Assembly: GCF_900105165.1 (NCBI RefSeq)
Contig: NZ_LT629740.1
Span: forward strand, 1,674,001 to 1,738,000
Direction: 5' to 3'
Origin: Mucilaginibacter mallensis
Lineage (GTDB): Bacteria; Bacteroidota; Bacteroidia; Sphingobacteriales; Sphingobacteriaceae
DNA length: 64,000 bases
Positions 51,564 to 60,533 of the stretch are shown one piece after another (within the stretch, counting starts at the first letter, position 1; every line of letters begins with the position of its first letter). Under the pieces are notes generated by a model. The model had not been told where the DNA came from and did not search any database. It was given only the letters and a program-made list of their open reading frames with translations. The position numbers and the translations under genes were made by a program.

Positions 51564-53116
51564 TTTGCGAAAGCTTTGATATGTTCCGAACTTTCTAAAA
51601 ACTCCTTCACGTTTTTCAAATCTTTATATTTAGGCTGATCCTGCACAAATTTAGGGAAAATTGCTCTTGCCTTGTCGTATAATGAGCGTGAAGTAGAAGA
51701 TAGCCTGTCCTGACATTCCAAATAATCGATAGCCTGTAAAATGGTCATTAATTGAATAGCCAACACCTCAAATGAGTTATCAACCACACGCTTGGTCATC
51801 AGCGCGGCATTGCAGCCCATGCTTACAATGTCCTGGTTATCATTATTATTCGGTATGCTGTGTACATACATCGGGAACGATAAGGTTTGATTTTCAGCCA
51901 CCGTTGATGTTGCCGTAAACTGCATACCCTGCATCCCGAAGTTAAAGCCTAATACACCCAGATTTACAAATGGAGGCAGTTTTTGGTTCAGCTTGTTATT
52001 CAGCAGGTAGTTTAACTGCCTTTCTGATAGCATGGAAAGTTTGGTGATAGCGATCTTCAGCTTGTCCATTTCCAAGGATACATAATCACCATGGAAATTA
52101 CCACCGTGGAAAATGTTGTGATTCTCGTGATCGATAACCGGGTTATCATTAACTGAGTTGATCTCGTTCACTACCACTTCTTCAGCCTGAATTATGGTAT
52201 CATATATCGGCCCCAAAACCTGTGTGACGCAGCGCAGGGAATAGTATTCCTGTACTTTGTCCTCAAAAACTTCCTGGTCCAGGTTGTCCGGATTATATAA
52301 ATGCTCGGAGCGGTCGCGGATCATGTGGCTGTCCTTCAAAATATCGCGCATCAACGATGCTATTTTGTTCTGGCCCTTGTGCAGCTTTACCGCGTTCAGT
52401 TCCTGTGAGTAATGATCGTCAAATGCTTCAACTATCTCATTGATCATGGCTGAAAACATCAGCGACCAGTTCAACAGTTTCTGGGCCTGTATAATATTCA
52501 GCATGCCGATACCTGTCATAGCCGAAGTGCCATTCAGGATAGCCAAACCTTCACGGATATGAATGGAAAGCGGTTTGATATTAAAGCGGTTAAAGATGTC
52601 GGTAGTTGGGTGAACAACATTTTCGAAAATCACCTCGCCCTCGCCAATTAAAACCAGGCCTAAATGAGCTAATTGCACTAAATCACCGCTGGCACCCACA
52701 CCGCCATGCTCATAAATGCAGGGACTGATATTGTTATTGATGAGTTCCTTTAACAGCTCAATCACCTCGGTATGTACACCCGAATAAGCCTGCATAAAGC
52801 TATTTAACCGGGCCACCATTAAGGCTTTCGACAGATCAGCGCTCATTAACTTGCCGCTGCCGGATGAGTGGCTGCGGATGAGGTTATATTGCAGTTGCAG
52901 AATGTTATCTTCGGTCACCTTGTATTGCGCCATCGGCCCAAAACCAGTGTTGATGCCATAAATGAGCTTATTGGATGAGAACTTTTTAAGAAATTCAAAA
53001 TTGGTTTTAACCTTGGCTACAGCGGCTTCATTTAAAGCAACCGGCTGGTTATTGAATAATATTTCAGAAAAATCTTCGAGCGTAAGCGGGCTTTGTCCAA
53101 CAAGTATCACGGGCAA
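51560..53116 (-). CDS. Tyrosine ammonia-lyase (aromatic amino acid lyase, MIO type)
   Basis: Turns tyrosine into 4-coumarate, the starter of the aryl polyene. 518 residues. The MIO cofactor forms from Ala-Ser-Gly 142-144 in HGGVGASGDLVQLAHLG; the catalytic Tyr is at 53 in LIYGINTGFGPMAQY. The selectivity-loop His 83 (LIRSHSSGSG) is the tyrosine-type residue, and the whole region matches the well-studied Flavobacterium johnsoniae TAL closely (from memory). Other blocks: NNNDNQDIVSMG, FHGDYVSLEMDKLKI. It lies within the right-hand block, between the CoA-ligase-type gene and fabG. Confidence 0.93.
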   Translation of the reverse strand: MPVILVGQSPLTLEDFSEILFNNQPVALNEAAVAKVKTNFEFLKKFSSNKLIYGINTGFGPMAQYKVTEDNILQLQYNLIRSHSSGSGKLMSADLSKALMVARLNSFMQAYSGVHTEVIELLKELINNNISPCIYEHGGVGASGDLVQLAHLGLVLIGEGEVIFENVVHPTTDIFNRFNIKPLSIHIREGLAILNGTSAMTGIGMLNIIQAQKLLNWSLMFSAMINEIVEAFDDHYSQELNAVKLHKGQNKIASLMRDILKDSHMIRDRSEHLYNPDNLDQEVFEDKVQEYYSLRCVTQVLGPIYDTIIQAEEVVVNEINSVNDNPVIDHENHNIFHGGNFHGDYVSLEMDKLKIAITKLSMLSERQLNYLLNNKLNQKLPPFVNLGVLGFNFGMQGMQFTATSTVAENQTLSFPMYVHSIPNNNDNQDIVSMGCNAALMTKRVVDNSFEVLAIQLMTILQAIDYLECQDRLSSTSRSLYDKARAIFPKFVQDQPKYKDLKNVKEFLESSEHIKAFAK

Positions 53117-53203
53117 ATTATTGTATAAAAAGATGAATAAATATTAAGGGGTAAATGTATAAATTAAATACAAAACGGTTTAACACAAAAAGACGCTAAG
53201 TGT

Positions 53204-54502
53204 TTACGCTCTTTTATCAATAAACTTAATTGCTTTCCGGCTGGCTTCACTGAATTGCATTTTCTGTATGGCTTCGGTAGTCAGGTATTTAATATGCGGA
53301 CTCACCCTTAGCCTTGCCTGCAAATAGGCCCGGATGCGGTGGTCACATTCTTCGCTGATCTCTGATGGTACGATATAGATCAGCACCTGGTCGAGCCCGA
53401 TCTCATTGGAGTAAACCTCGATCACAAAATCCAGGATCTCTTCACGCTCGTTCAGCAGGTCGAACAGGGCGGGAGGGTACAAGGTAGTTCCCTTGAACTT
53501 GATCATCTGCTTTTTACGCCCCATGATGGGCGACAGGCGCAAACTTGTCCTTCCGCAGGCGCAGGGCTCATCATAATACATACAGATATCGCCTGTTTTA
53601 TAGCGCAGGAGAGGCATGCCTTCAACGCCGAGGGTGGTGATGGTTACTTCGCCGGGGGTACCGGGAGCAACTTGCTCATTATTCTCATCCAATAGTTCAA
53701 CAATTACCAGTTCAGGCTGATAATGCCCGCCTTTGCCTTCTTTGCACTCCGTAAACGCGGTTTGCATTTCGGTGGAGGCATAGGTGGAGTAGAGCTGGAT
53801 ATCCCAGGCTTCGGTTATCTTCCGCCCTAAAATATTAAGGGAGAAATCGGTATTGCGGATATTTTCGCCTATACAAATGGCCTTTTTAACCGAGGTTTCG
53901 TGTATGTTAATGCCGGTATCCTTGGCGTATTGTATCAGCTTCAGTATAAACGATGGCACGGCCACAATAGCCGTTGGTTTCAAGCGCTTAATGGTTTCCC
54001 ATTGTAGCGAGGGTACACCCGGACCCAACCTGATGATACCGGCCCCCAACTTGCGGATACCCAGGTAATAAGCGATCCCCGCCATAAACTGCCTGTCGAG
54101 TGTAAGCATCAGCTGATAAGTGTCAGCTGATGAGCCATCAGCACATTGAAATGAGCTGTACTCATTATAAGCTAATCGTTGCAGGTCGTTTTCAGTAAGG
54201 GCTATGGTAACCGGACTGCCCAGTGTGCCTGATGTTGAAGTATATTCTATCACCTTTTCTGCAGGAACGCACAGGAAATCATTATTGCGCTGTTGCAAAT
54301 CGTCTTTTGTAGTAGTGGGTATTTTGGACAGATCAGCAACAGTTTTTATATCGGCGATATTGATGTTATGCTTCGCGAATAACTCCTTATAAAACGGCGA
54401 ATTTTGAGCGACATATAGCAAAAGTTCCTGTAATTTCTGTTCCTGCATGGCCGCTGTCTGCTCAATTTTTTGCTGAACTTTTTCCTGTAAAAATGCTCTC
54501 AT
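53204..54502 (-). CDS. AMP-dependent CoA/ACP ligase (phenylacetate-CoA ligase-like)
   Basis: 432-residue adenylating enzyme. The P-loop motif VIEYTSTSGTLGSPVTIAL (about 85-103), STYASTEMQTAF (about 240), and YKTGDICMYYD (about 310) are those of the phenylacetate-CoA ligase (PaaK) family; CACGRTSLRLSPIMGRKKQM is the hinge. It should activate 4-coumarate and load it on an ACP as the starter. It overlaps acpS by 4 bases and is 87 bases before the TAL gene. No glycosyltransferase or methyltransferase neighbours it, unlike some flexirubin clusters. Confidence 0.92.
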   Translation of the reverse strand: MRAFLQEKVQQKIEQTAAMQEQKLQELLLYVAQNSPFYKELFAKHNINIADIKTVADLSKIPTTTKDDLQQRNNDFLCVPAEKVIEYTSTSGTLGSPVTIALTENDLQRLAYNEYSSFQCADGSSADTYQLMLTLDRQFMAGIAYYLGIRKLGAGIIRLGPGVPSLQWETIKRLKPTAIVAVPSFILKLIQYAKDTGINIHETSVKKAICIGENIRNTDFSLNILGRKITEAWDIQLYSTYASTEMQTAFTECKEGKGGHYQPELVIVELLDENNEQVAPGTPGEVTITTLGVEGMPLLRYKTGDICMYYDEPCACGRTSLRLSPIMGRKKQMIKFKGTTLYPPALFDLLNEREEILDFVIEVYSNEIGLDQVLIYIVPSEISEECDHRIRAYLQARLRVSPHIKYLTTEAIQKMQFSEASRKAIKFIDKRA

Positions 54503-54876
54503 TTCTTCTCTATAATTACTACTGCCGAAGCCGTTGCCTTTAGGTGTGTTAGTGATACCGAAACAGCGCTGAATTCCATCAGGTCAATAACGGTTGCTGT
54601 GGCTCCGGTAAACTTAAATTCGGGTTTACCGGTCGCGGTATGTACTATCTCTATTTCGTTAAATGCCGTTCCCTCCAGCCAGCCTGTGCCTAATGCTTTA
54701 TAAAAGGCTTCCTTAGCGGCAAAGCGGGCGGCATAGTATTCAAATTTGTTGGTCATTGATTCACAGTAAGCTATTTCATCTGCCGAGAATATCAGCTCCC
54801 TGAAACCGCTTTCCTTGTTGATCTTCTCCGCTATCCTATCCACCTCAATCATATCAATACCTAAACCTGCTATCAT
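54499..54876 (-). CDS. acpS: Holo-ACP synthase AcpS
   Basis: 125-residue phosphopantetheinyl transferase. GLGIDMIEVDRIAEKI (4-19) and FAAKEAFYKALGTG (about 53-66) are the two AcpS motifs with metal-binding Asp and Glu. It charges ACPs with phosphopantetheine, probably including the cluster ACPs. First gene of the minus-strand block. Its position inside a pigment cluster, together with a second PPTase at 35507-36172, suggests that at least one of them is specific to the cluster. Confidence 0.93.
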   Translation of the reverse strand: MIAGLGIDMIEVDRIAEKINKESGFRELIFSADEIAYCESMTNKFEYYAARFAAKEAFYKALGTGWLEGTAFNEIEIVHTATGKPEFKFTGATATVIDLMEFSAVSVSLTHLKATASAVVIIEKK

Positions 54877-54902
54877 GTTTTTTGAAGGGCATATGCCAGC
54901 TT

Positions 54903-54910
54903 CAAATTTA
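54903..54910 (-). promoter_or_regulatory. Putative -7 element of the acpS operon
   Basis: On the minus strand, TAAATTTG (54910-54903) fits TAnnTTTG, 26 bases before the acpS ATG. A TTTG lies about 24 bases further upstream, longer than usual. It is the best promoter candidate for the ten-gene right block. Confidence 0.35.
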
Positions 54911-55003
54911 GTAAAATTTAGCTATCGGCCCCATCAAATCGAACTTGCTTCAAACATCTGCTATGCCTGTTTGTAACGTATATTCAATATCAACAAATTA
55001 ATA

Positions 55004-55927
55004 ATGCTCGAAAGACTATCTGTTTTCATTCTCCTATTTTGCTTTGCGATAGCAACAAAAGCACAAAGCCAACACCGGTATAAGGACATGATCTTTACGG
55101 AAACCACCGTTGATATCGATCAAAGCTATAACCCCGCCGCAACTAAAGACGAAAAGAAAGCCTATTTGTTTGACCTCTATCAACCCAAAGGCGACGATGC
55201 CCGTCATCGTCCACTCATTATCTGGATGCATGGTGGTGGTTTCAAGTTTGGTTCAAAGGATGCCAAAGGTGTTGCCCTGTGGAGTAAGACATTTGCGCAG
55301 CGCGGTTATGTTTGTGCCAATATCAATTATCGCCTGAGCAAGAAGAACCCTTTATTCCATTTTGATGAGTTGGTAAAAAGCAGTTATTATGCCGTGCAGG
55401 ATGTGAAGATTGCCGTTGAATACTTTAAGCACAATGCTGCCCGCTATGGTATCGACCCGGATAAGATCGTCCTGGCTGGTAACTCGGCAGGAGGGATGAT
55501 CGCATTGCAAGCCGCCTATAGCAGCAATGAGGAGTTGGCCAAACTGGCTGGTTTATCAAACGATACTGCCGCCATCAACAAACCACAGGAACGTGTTAAA
55601 GTAGCAGCAGTCATTAACTTTTGGGGAGCTATTTATAATCTTGATTGGCTTAAAAACGTACAGGTACCCATTGTTTCAGTATTAGGTAGTAATGATGGCG
55701 TAGTGCCGCCAACCCACAAAAGCGCGCCCTTATATGGTGGCGAAGATATCCATGCCAAAGCAGATTCTCTTGGCATCCCTAACGAGCTAAAGGTATTCGA
55801 GGGATATTCGCATGAGCTGCAAAAGCACTTTAACCCGGTGTTCCCGGTAGGTGAGGATACTGAAAAACGCTGGCTGCAGGCTGGGCAGTTCGCTGCCGAC
55901 TTCCTTTATAACACGCTGTTCAAATAA
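55004..55927 (+). CDS. Secreted alpha/beta-hydrolase esterase
   Basis: 307-residue secreted carboxylesterase-type enzyme. Signal peptide 1-20 (VFILLFCFAIATKAQ). The oxyanion loop is WMHGGGFKFGSK (about 73-84), the nucleophile Ser in IVLAGNSAGGMIA (about 162), His in EGYSHELQKHF (about 268), and an Asp in LGSNDGVVPP (about 225). The GGGF-type loop and GNSAG are found in esterases/lipases. It may cleave acyl groups from glycans or small esters. It is divergent from the acpS operon (127-base gap) and ends before a weak inverted repeat (TGTGCCGC…GCGGCACA, 55933-55973). Specific substrate not known. Confidence 0.9.
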   Translation: MLERLSVFILLFCFAIATKAQSQHRYKDMIFTETTVDIDQSYNPAATKDEKKAYLFDLYQPKGDDARHRPLIIWMHGGGFKFGSKDAKGVALWSKTFAQRGYVCANINYRLSKKNPLFHFDELVKSSYYAVQDVKIAVEYFKHNAARYGIDPDKIVLAGNSAGGMIALQAAYSSNEELAKLAGLSNDTAAINKPQERVKVAAVINFWGAIYNLDWLKNVQVPIVSVLGSNDGVVPPTHKSAPLYGGEDIHAKADSLGIPNELKVFEGYSHELQKHFNPVFPVGEDTEKRWLQAGQFAADFLYNTLFK

Positions 55928-56110
55928 GTAGCTGTGCCGCGGGACAGGTGAAACAGGTGGCACAAGCGGCACACTCTGTTATTTGCTTCTAATTGTATAT
56001 CAGTTTGTTATGTCTGAAATTGTCGTCGGTTGGGTATCTGGTATTCGATTTGTAAAAACATTTCATCAGCTTTTTATGTTGATGAACCAGTATTTACCTA
56101 TTTTTCAACC

Positions 56111-56338
56111 ATGAAATATATAAAAATTGCCCTTATTGTTCTACTGTCGACCGCAGGTTTGCAGTTTGCGCATGCAAAGGCCACAGCAGCTATACAGTTG
56201 CCGCCGCCACCGCCACGTCCTCCGGGTCCACGCCCGCCGGGTCCGCCGCATTTTCGCCATTATCATCACCGCTATCATCACCGTCACAGAATTCATATTC
56301 ATTTGCCGCCGCCTCCACCACGGCCGCCGCGCCCATAA
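56111..56338 (+). CDS. Small secreted Pro/His-rich protein
   Basis: 75 residues: a clean signal peptide (MKYIKIALIVLLSTAG, cut near FAHA), then a mature peptide of three parts: a Pro/Arg block (PPPPPRPPGPRPPGPP), a His-rich centre (HFRHYHHRYHHRHRIHIH) and a second Pro/Arg block (LPPPPPRPPRP). The symmetric layout suggests either metal binding by the histidines or interaction with acidic surfaces. The frame extends to 56030 in the 5' direction, but the added 27 residues contain no signal peptide. It is bounded by a strong terminator. No family is recognised. Confidence 0.7.
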   Translation: MKYIKIALIVLLSTAGLQFAHAKATAAIQLPPPPPRPPGPRPPGPPHFRHYHHRYHHRHRIHIHLPPPPPRPPRP

Positions 56339-56342
56339 TATT

Positions 56343-56382
56343 GCAAACAAAAAAGCCACGATATCGTGGCTTTTTTGTTTGC
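56343..56382 (+). terminator. Perfect 40-base palindromic terminator
   Basis: GCAAACAAAAAAGCCACGAT is followed directly by its full reverse complement, so the 40-base palindrome is perfect with no spacer; the hairpin would have a GCCACG stem with A-T pairs. T-runs on both strands make it bidirectional. It lies 5 bases past the stop of the Pro/His-rich gene. Confidence 0.88.
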
Positions 56383-56428
56383 TGGTCATTTTGCTGTGCG
56401 TCATTTCGCTACGCTGTCATTAGCAATT

Positions 56429-56518
56429 TGTCATTTCGACCGGAGGGAGAAATCTTCTGCGGTATCAATGGCGGCTATGCAATGCGAAGAAGTTTTCTCT
56501 CTCCGGTCGAAATGACAT
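56429..56518. repeat. Dispersed inverted repeat (GTCATTTCGA family), copy 1
   Basis: TGTCATTTCGACCGGAG at the left and its inverse CTCCGGTCGAAATGACA at the right (56501-56518 area) enclose a spacer with AGAAATCTTCT and AAGAAGTTTTCTCT, also inverted. A second copy is at 62167-62243. This is a dispersed non-coding palindromic repeat; no gene is affected. Confidence 0.8.
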
Positions 56519-56552
56519 TGGGGGGAAGGTATAATCTGCTATTATCACATTT

Positions 56553-56732
56553 TAGCGCAAGTCTTGTGGGTTTGGCTGTGGGTTGATGACTTGTGCTTTA
56601 ACAACTAAAGCACAAGTCATCCGCGCTAATTCCCTTTGCACAAGACTTGCGCTATTGGGGGTTGATGACTTGTGCTTGAACAGTTAAAGCACAAGTCATC
56701 CGCGCTAATCCCTCTGCACAAGACTTGTGCTA
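56553..56732. repeat. Nested-palindrome repeat (TAGCGCAAGTCTTGTG), copy A
   Basis: Left end TAGCGCAAGTCTTGTG (56553-56568), right ends CACAAGACTTGCGCTA (56639-56654) and CACAAGACTTGTGCTA (56717-56732). Between them lie two inner hairpins with 16-bp arms, GATGACTTGTGCTTTA…TAAAGCACAAGTCATC (56585-56621) and a copy at 56664-56700. The inner hairpin plus right end is tandemly duplicated (about 77 bases each). The same architecture recurs once at 62257-62364. Confidence 0.85.
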
Positions 56733-56749
56733 TGGTAGGATATTAGAAG

Positions 56750-57412
56750 TTATCCTAACAATGTCTTAAAAAAATCACCGGTATAATCCGCCGCGTAATG
56801 TACAATGTTATCTAAATAGCTAAACTCATCGGCTTGGTGGGTGGTGGTCAATACCACGCATTTCATATTAGCGTTCATGGCTGTTTCTGCGCCTTTGGGT
56901 GTATCCTCAAAAACAAGGCAGTCAGTTGGGTTTACCTGTAAAAGGTTAGCCGCATTCAAAAAAGTTTCGGGGTTTGGTTTGCTCAGCTTAACATCATCCG
57001 CGCTAACTATCGCCTTAAAATAATGCTGTAGGTTTAAATTATCAAGCACAAAATTTATGTTGAACGGTATCGCCGCCGAACCTATCGCCATTGGGATATT
57101 CCGCTCATATGCGGCATCTAACAGTTCCTTCAATCCCGGCAGGAGCGCCAAATGAGGTGAAAATTCCTTTTGATAACCCCTTTCCTTTTCAATAGATAAC
57201 TCATCCATTTCAGCCTGCGTAAACCTGTCTGGTCCGAATACCCTTACCAGCACTTCCTGGTTTTTGCCATACATTTCCTTCTTTACATCGGCCCAGCTCA
57301 GGTTTGCGCCTAAATCATTATTAAACAATTGCTGCCATGCACGGGTATGAAATTCCATATCGTTTATCATGGTGCCATTCAGATCGAAAATGAGTGCTTT
57401 GGGAATAGTCAT
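56750..57412 (-). CDS. HAD-superfamily phosphatase (beta-phosphoglucomutase-like)
   Basis: 220-residue HAD hydrolase with a cap domain. Motif I is FDLNGTMIND (Asp 10, with Asn in place of the second Asp), motif II GSAAIP, motif III KPNPETF with Lys, motif IV VFEDTPKGAETA. The D-x-N variant occurs in a known subset of beta-PGM-like proteins. Substrate probably a phosphorylated sugar; not determinable. Transcribed on the minus strand, downstream of a DinB gene (89-base gap), and next to the nested palindromic repeat. Cytoplasmic. Confidence 0.88.
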   Translation of the reverse strand: MTIPKALIFDLNGTMINDMEFHTRAWQQLFNNDLGANLSWADVKKEMYGKNQEVLVRVFGPDRFTQAEMDELSIEKERGYQKEFSPHLALLPGLKELLDAAYERNIPMAIGSAAIPFNINFVLDNLNLQHYFKAIVSADDVKLSKPNPETFLNAANLLQVNPTDCLVFEDTPKGAETAMNANMKCVVLTTTHQADEFSYLDNIVHYAADYTGDFFKTLLG

Positions 57413-57501
57413 ATAGCTTTTTTTGCCGCAAAAATAATTTTTTAGCCTTTATTGTTGGTGTAAATTTGGTCATAATGCAAATAAGGGACGGGAGTGGTCG
57501 C

Positions 57502-58026
57502 TTATTGTCCAAGATATTTTTCCTTTATCAACTTGCAATGATGCAGGTTATGCCCAACTGTAAACCAGCCCAAACTTCGCGCGGTATAGGTGGGCGTGAC
57601 CGGGAAATTCTTAAAATCCAGCATTTCATTGCTCATGCCTTTAAAAAGAGTTATTGTGGCGTTCCTTACGGCTAAATAATCATCGGTTATATTCGTAAAA
57701 GAGCGCTTGCTTACATTAAAATCTTTGGCATAGTTTTCTCCCATGGGTATTTCCAGATGAACATTGGTTTGCCGCGAATAGCAAAAAGCTTTGTAAGCAT
57801 AATAGCGTTCCTCATCAGCCAAATGGATAAAAGCCTGTTTTATAGTCCACTTACCTTCAGCATAGGCAAAATCCTCCTTTTCAGCAGGTATAGTGCTTAT
57901 CAATTCCAAGGTATATTGTTTGCTGTTTTCCAGGGCTTCCAACAGGTCATCGCCGGGTGCCAGATCAAAGAAATAGCCATACCAGGCGGGAGCATCGTCT
58001 GAATTTGGCCGACCTATCCTTATCAT
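57502..58026 (-). CDS. DinB-family protein
   Basis: 174-residue four-helix-bundle protein of the DinB/YfiT group, which binds a metal with three histidines. Candidates are the His in QAFIHLADEERYYAY, and the two in LGWFTVGHNLHHCKLIKE near the C-terminus. The N-terminal helix begins APAWYGYFFDLAPGDDLLEAL. Family members include bacillithiol-type thiol transferases, but the function of this one is unknown. It overlaps nothing and lies 8 bases after the YitT gene on the minus strand, so co-transcription is likely. Confidence 0.9.
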   Translation of the reverse strand: MIRIGRPNSDDAPAWYGYFFDLAPGDDLLEALENSKQYTLELISTIPAEKEDFAYAEGKWTIKQAFIHLADEERYYAYKAFCYSRQTNVHLEIPMGENYAKDFNVSKRSFTNITDDYLAVRNATITLFKGMSNEMLDFKNFPVTPTYTARSLGWFTVGHNLHHCKLIKEKYLGQ

Positions 58027-58034
58027 AATTTTTA

Positions 58035-58904
58035 TTAATGTCTTGCTCTTTTCTTCAACACGCCGCCTGCGGCCTCTTTAATGGTACTTGTGAAAACAAA
58101 GGCCTTAGGGTCAATGTCATGCACCAGGTTGCGCAGGCGCCTAACCTCTAAACGGGTTACTACAGTAAAAATAATATCTACAGGCTGACTAACATCAAAG
58201 CTATCCTTTAAAAAGCCGCGCTCGCCTTTGTAAACAGTTATGCCTTTGCCCATGGTAAGTACGAGTTGCTCCTTTATAGCAGCATTCTCGCCCGATATAA
58301 TCGTTACACCGGTATATTCCTCCAAGCCCTCTATTACAAAGTTTATGGTGCGCGATGCTGTGTAATAAGTAAGTATAGAGTATAATGCTGTAGGCAGACC
58401 AAGTTTTATAGCAGCTATTAAAAATATGATAATGTTTATGCCTAATATAATCTCACTTATAGTAAAGCTGATGCGTTTACCTGTGTACAGGGCCAAAACC
58501 TCAATACCATCAAGTGCGCAGCCACCCCTTATGGCCAGCCCAACGCCTATACCCATAAACACCCCGCCGAAGATGGATACCAACAGTTTATCCGATGTCA
58601 TTGCGGGATAAGGCATATAAAGCAGGCATAAGCCCAATCCAATAACCGCCGCAACGGTTTTAAAGGCAAAGGTTTTATTGATCTGAAAAGCCCCCATCAC
58701 AATAAATGGGATATTGGCTATAATAATTACATAAGCAATATTTATGTGGTACAATTCGTGTACCAGCAGAGATATACCGGTAACACCGCCATCAAAAAAG
58801 TTGTTAGGCACTAAAAAGCTCTTTAGGGCAAACCCGCTGAACAGGATACCTGTAATGGTATAAATGGTATCGGTTAGCCAATGCGGCAGTTGTAACCTTT
58901 TCAT
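58035..58904 (-). CDS. YitT-family membrane protein
   Basis: 289 residues. Five to six hydrophobic helices in the first 180 residues, beginning after a short cytoplasmic N-terminus (LPHWLTDTIYTITGILFSGFALKS), with FFDGGVTGISLLVHELY and RGGCALDGIEVLALYTGKR as YitT signature blocks, followed by a C-terminal DUF2179 domain (about 195-280; TGVTIISGENAAIKEQL, IIFTVVTRLEVRRLRNLV). DUF2179 is a small alpha/beta domain. The family has no established function. It leads the three-gene minus-strand run with DinB and the HAD phosphatase. Confidence 0.92.
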   Translation of the reverse strand: MKRLQLPHWLTDTIYTITGILFSGFALKSFLVPNNFFDGGVTGISLLVHELYHINIAYVIIIANIPFIVMGAFQINKTFAFKTVAAVIGLGLCLLYMPYPAMTSDKLLVSIFGGVFMGIGVGLAIRGGCALDGIEVLALYTGKRISFTISEIILGINIIIFLIAAIKLGLPTALYSILTYYTASRTINFVIEGLEEYTGVTIISGENAAIKEQLVLTMGKGITVYKGERGFLKDSFDVSQPVDIIFTVVTRLEVRRLRNLVHDIDPKAFVFTSTIKEAAGGVLKKRARH

Positions 58905-59219
58905 TTGTAGGATAAAGGATCGTTAGATGTTTTAAATAGGTGCAGGCCAGATGCGGGCAACACTATTTTTCGCTAATATATTAAATGTTTTATACTGATG
59001 CGTGGCGCAAGTGGCTGTTTTTTGGAAATTTTAAGGTACGTTTTGTTTTACAGTGCTTTGCAGCACCACAGATTTGTTTATTAATGTTAAAATTGGTTAC
59101 TTAAACAAATATTGCAAACAGAACATCCTTCATGAAAAGTCACTGTTGCTTACTATCCCTGTTTAAGCCAAATAGCAGGATCATTACAAATACATTATAT
59201 TAGCTAAAAATATTAAGGC
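58905..59219. other. 315-base intergenic region
   Basis: Separates the divergent YitT gene and sensor kinase gene. A/T-rich, without an open frame or clear hairpin. TTATATTAGC at 59195-59204, close to the kinase start, recurs at 60638-60647 before the next response regulator; it may be a shared promoter or regulatory element. No TTG element at the usual distance was seen. Confidence 0.3.
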
Positions 59220-60533
59220 ATGCAATTCTTTTACTACCTCGCCGCTTTTTTACTCGTCAACCGTTTAGGTAAATCGCTTAAATACACACCTCTGGCTCTT
59301 AAATGGAAGACCATGATTTCCTACGGGCAATGGGGAGTGCTCATTGTTGGTATAATGTGTTCTGTTTATGTGGGCGATTGGGATTGGGCTAAAGACATAT
59401 TAGGGAGCGGCGTATTATTGGGTATAGTTTTATTCATTGATAGAGAGGCTGATTTTAAGCATTTTAAGTCGTATTCGTTTGCACATTACCCCTTAATTGC
59501 GGTAGGTTTTATAACTGGACTAACTGAACTGATTGCAGAGGATTTTTATGAGAAACATGACGAATACTTTGTAGTTGCCACCGTAGCTGCTTTTATATGG
59601 ATCTTTGGCAGATGGGCAACATCTAAAAAGCAACAGGAAGAAATAAGAATAGTAGGCGCCCGCAACGCTGAACTGGATATGCTGGTAGCTCAGCGTACCC
59701 AGGAGCTCACCAATCAAAAAAATGAATTGGAGAAAACGGTTAGCCTGCTGCAAACTACACAGGAGCAACTGATCCAGTCCGAAAAATTAGCCTCATTGGG
59801 TGAGCTTACTGCCGGCATAGCCCATGAAATACAAAACCCGCTAAACTTTGTAAATAATTTCTCAGAGGTAAGTGTTGAACTGCTTGATGAAATGGAGCAG
59901 GAGCTAAATGATGGCAATATGGAAGAAGTTATTGCCATTGCCAATGACATTAAACAAAACCTGGAGAAGATACGCCATCACGGGCAGCGTGCCGATAATA
60001 TTGTGAAGAGCATGCTACAGCATAGCCGCGCCAGTACAGGGCAAAAGGAGCCTACAGACATTAATGCGCTGGCCGATGAGTATTTCCGCCTGTCGTACCA
60101 CGGCCTAAGGGCAAAGGATAAATCATTTAATGCCGAGCTGGTAACAGATTTTGATGCCACTCTGCCTAAGGTAAATGTGTTACAGCAGGATCTGGGCCGT
60201 GTATTGCTCAACCTGTATAATAATGCCTTTTATGCGGTGCAGCAAAAGCAAAAAACAGCCACGAGTGATTACAAGCCTATAGTAAAGGTGAGTACGGCAG
60301 TCGTGAATAAATCACTGCAAATAAAGGTTGAAGATAACGGTATAGGTATTCCTGATGCGGTTAAAGATAAAATTCTGCAGCCATTCTTTACCACCAAGCC
60401 TACCGGCGAGGGAACAGGGTTAGGCCTGTCGCTCAGTTATGATATTGTGGCAAAAGGGCATGGCGGTAAAATTGATATCGACTCCAAAGAGGGAGAGTAT
60501 ACAAAGTTCATAGTTATCTTGCCAATTAGCTGA
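59220..60533 (+). CDS. Membrane sensor histidine kinase
   Basis: 437 residues. Four or five hydrophobic helices within about 1-130 form a sensor without a named domain; a coiled coil follows (about 140-190, [19 protein letters not shown]). The phospho-acceptor His 202 is in [16 protein letters not shown], the N-box in [12 protein letters not shown]-boxes in VEDNGIGIP and [13 protein letters not shown]. No receiver domain is fused. The next two genes are receiver proteins, so phosphotransfer to them is the expected route. Upstream TTATATTAGC is shared with the regulator pair. Confidence 0.95.
   Translation: MQFFYYLAAFLLVNRLGKSLKYTPLALKWKTMISYGQWGVLIVGIMCSVYVGDWDWAKDILGSGVLLGIVLFIDREADFKHFKSYSFAHYPLIAVGFITGLTELIAEDFYEKHDEYFVVATVAAFIWIFGRWATSKKQQEEIRIVGARNAELDMLVAQRTQELTNQKNELEKTVSLLQTTQEQLIQSEKLASLGELTAGIAHEIQNPLNFVNNFSEVSVELLDEMEQELNDGNMEEVIAIANDIKQNLEKIRHHGQRADNIVKSMLQHSRASTGQKEPTDINALADEYFRLSYHGLRAKDKSFNAELVTDFDATLPKVNVLQQDLGRVLLNLYNNAFYAVQQKQKTATSDYKPIVKVSTAVVNKSLQIKVEDNGIGIPDAVKDKILQPFFTTKPTGEGTGLGLSLSYDIVAKGHGGKIDIDSKEGEYTKFIVILPIS

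Noticed and set aside
56750..57412. Considered an inactive HAD protein because motif I is DLNGT
   Set aside because: D-x-N variants are common in this subgroup, and the nucleophile Asp 10 and motifs II-IV are intact.
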